NCBI RefSeq assembly: GCF_000220705.2
Contig: NZ_CP023202.1
Span: 6,664,501-6,728,500, forward strand
DNA: 64,000 nt
DNA from: Streptomyces xinghaiensis S187
GTDB taxonomy: Bacteria; Actinomycetota; Actinomycetes; Streptomycetales; Streptomycetaceae
Reading direction: 5' to 3'
Made by a program: the position numbers and the translations under genes. Positions 63,950 to 64,000 of the stretch are shown piece after piece; position 1 is the stretch's first letter; every line of letters begins with the position of its first letter. A model generated the notes under the pieces. It worked only from the letters and a program-made list of their open reading frames with translations. It ran no database searches and had not been told where the DNA came from.

Positions 63950-64000
63950 TCAGCGGGCGAACCAGCGCTGCGGCGTGGGGGCGGTGTTCTCGTAGATGTG
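63950..64000 (-). CDS. C-terminal end of an unidentified protein (5' part off the window)
   Basis: The minus strand is open from the right edge to a TGA at 63950-63952, giving 16 residues HIYENTAPTPQRWFAR with good codon bias. The stretch is too short for me to name the family. Confidence 0.5.
   Translation of the reverse strand, partial: HIYENTAPTPQRWFAR

Overview
The window is chromosomal DNA of a high-GC actinomycete, almost certainly a Streptomyces. Codon third positions are nearly all G or C, GTG and TTG starts are common, and the gene content is typical of the genus: MocR/YczE pair, Rpf muralytic enzymes behind a c-di-AMP riboswitch, an MreB-like protein, LigD-type polymerase and ligase, and many HTH regulators. 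No rRNA, tRNA, CRISPR array, insertion sequence or phage was found. The left edge cuts a YczE-type membrane protein gene and the right edge cuts an unidentified minus-strand gene.

Layout. 0-5.6 kb: YczE/MocR divergent pair, an FtsK-like membrane ATPase with a 64-aa membrane peptide, an ankyrin protein and a HipA-like kinase. 5.7-10.8 kb: CE7-type esterase, VOC protein and AraC regulator, a surface protein with an M23 peptidase, OsmC peroxidase, and an RsbW-like ATPase. 11-19.2 kb: LCP cell-wall protein, phosphoketolase, 6-phosphogluconate dehydrogenase, MreB-like protein and CbiZ. 19.2-22.9 kb: two tandem Rpf-LysM-M23 wall hydrolases; the first follows a long leader with a c-di-AMP (ydaO) riboswitch and an upstream Crp-like site. 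22.9-26.7 kb: a three-subunit molybdenum hydroxylase operon (PaoABC-like). 27-34.9 kb: PHP protein, isochorismatase-like hydrolase, SDR, VOC protein, LigD-type polymerase and ATP-dependent ligase facing apart, YihY membrane protein, DUF1990. 35-42.7 kb: SDR, a coupled nucleotidyltransferase/BON/phosphoesterase operon, then DUF2795, a UDP-xylose-synthase-like enzyme, a NodU/CmcH carbamoyltransferase and a GT2 glycosyltransferase.

42.9-49.9 kb: a tripartite tricarboxylate transporter operon with two different binding proteins, divergent from a CitAB/DctSR-type two-component system. 50-54 kb: DUF5996, a lower-GC regulator/SDR pair, and an ArsR-like regulator. 54.5-58.7 kb: three exported wall-active proteins (LasA-like M23 peptidase, class-A-beta-lactamase-like serine hydrolase, N-acetylmuramoyl-L-alanine amidase) that share one C-terminal SH3-like module ending in LPGVPxC, plus an orphan fragment of a fourth copy. 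58.9-64 kb: type Ic aspartate aminotransferase, a His-rich DUF4396 membrane protein whose promoter spacer holds a CsoR-like operator, an Ig-like repeat protein and an AraC/GyrI-like regulator.

The strongest theme is peptidoglycan remodelling: eight or more wall-active or wall-anchored proteins sit in this window. The SH3-module cluster and the metal-responsive-looking DUF4396 promoter are the observations I rate most worth following up.
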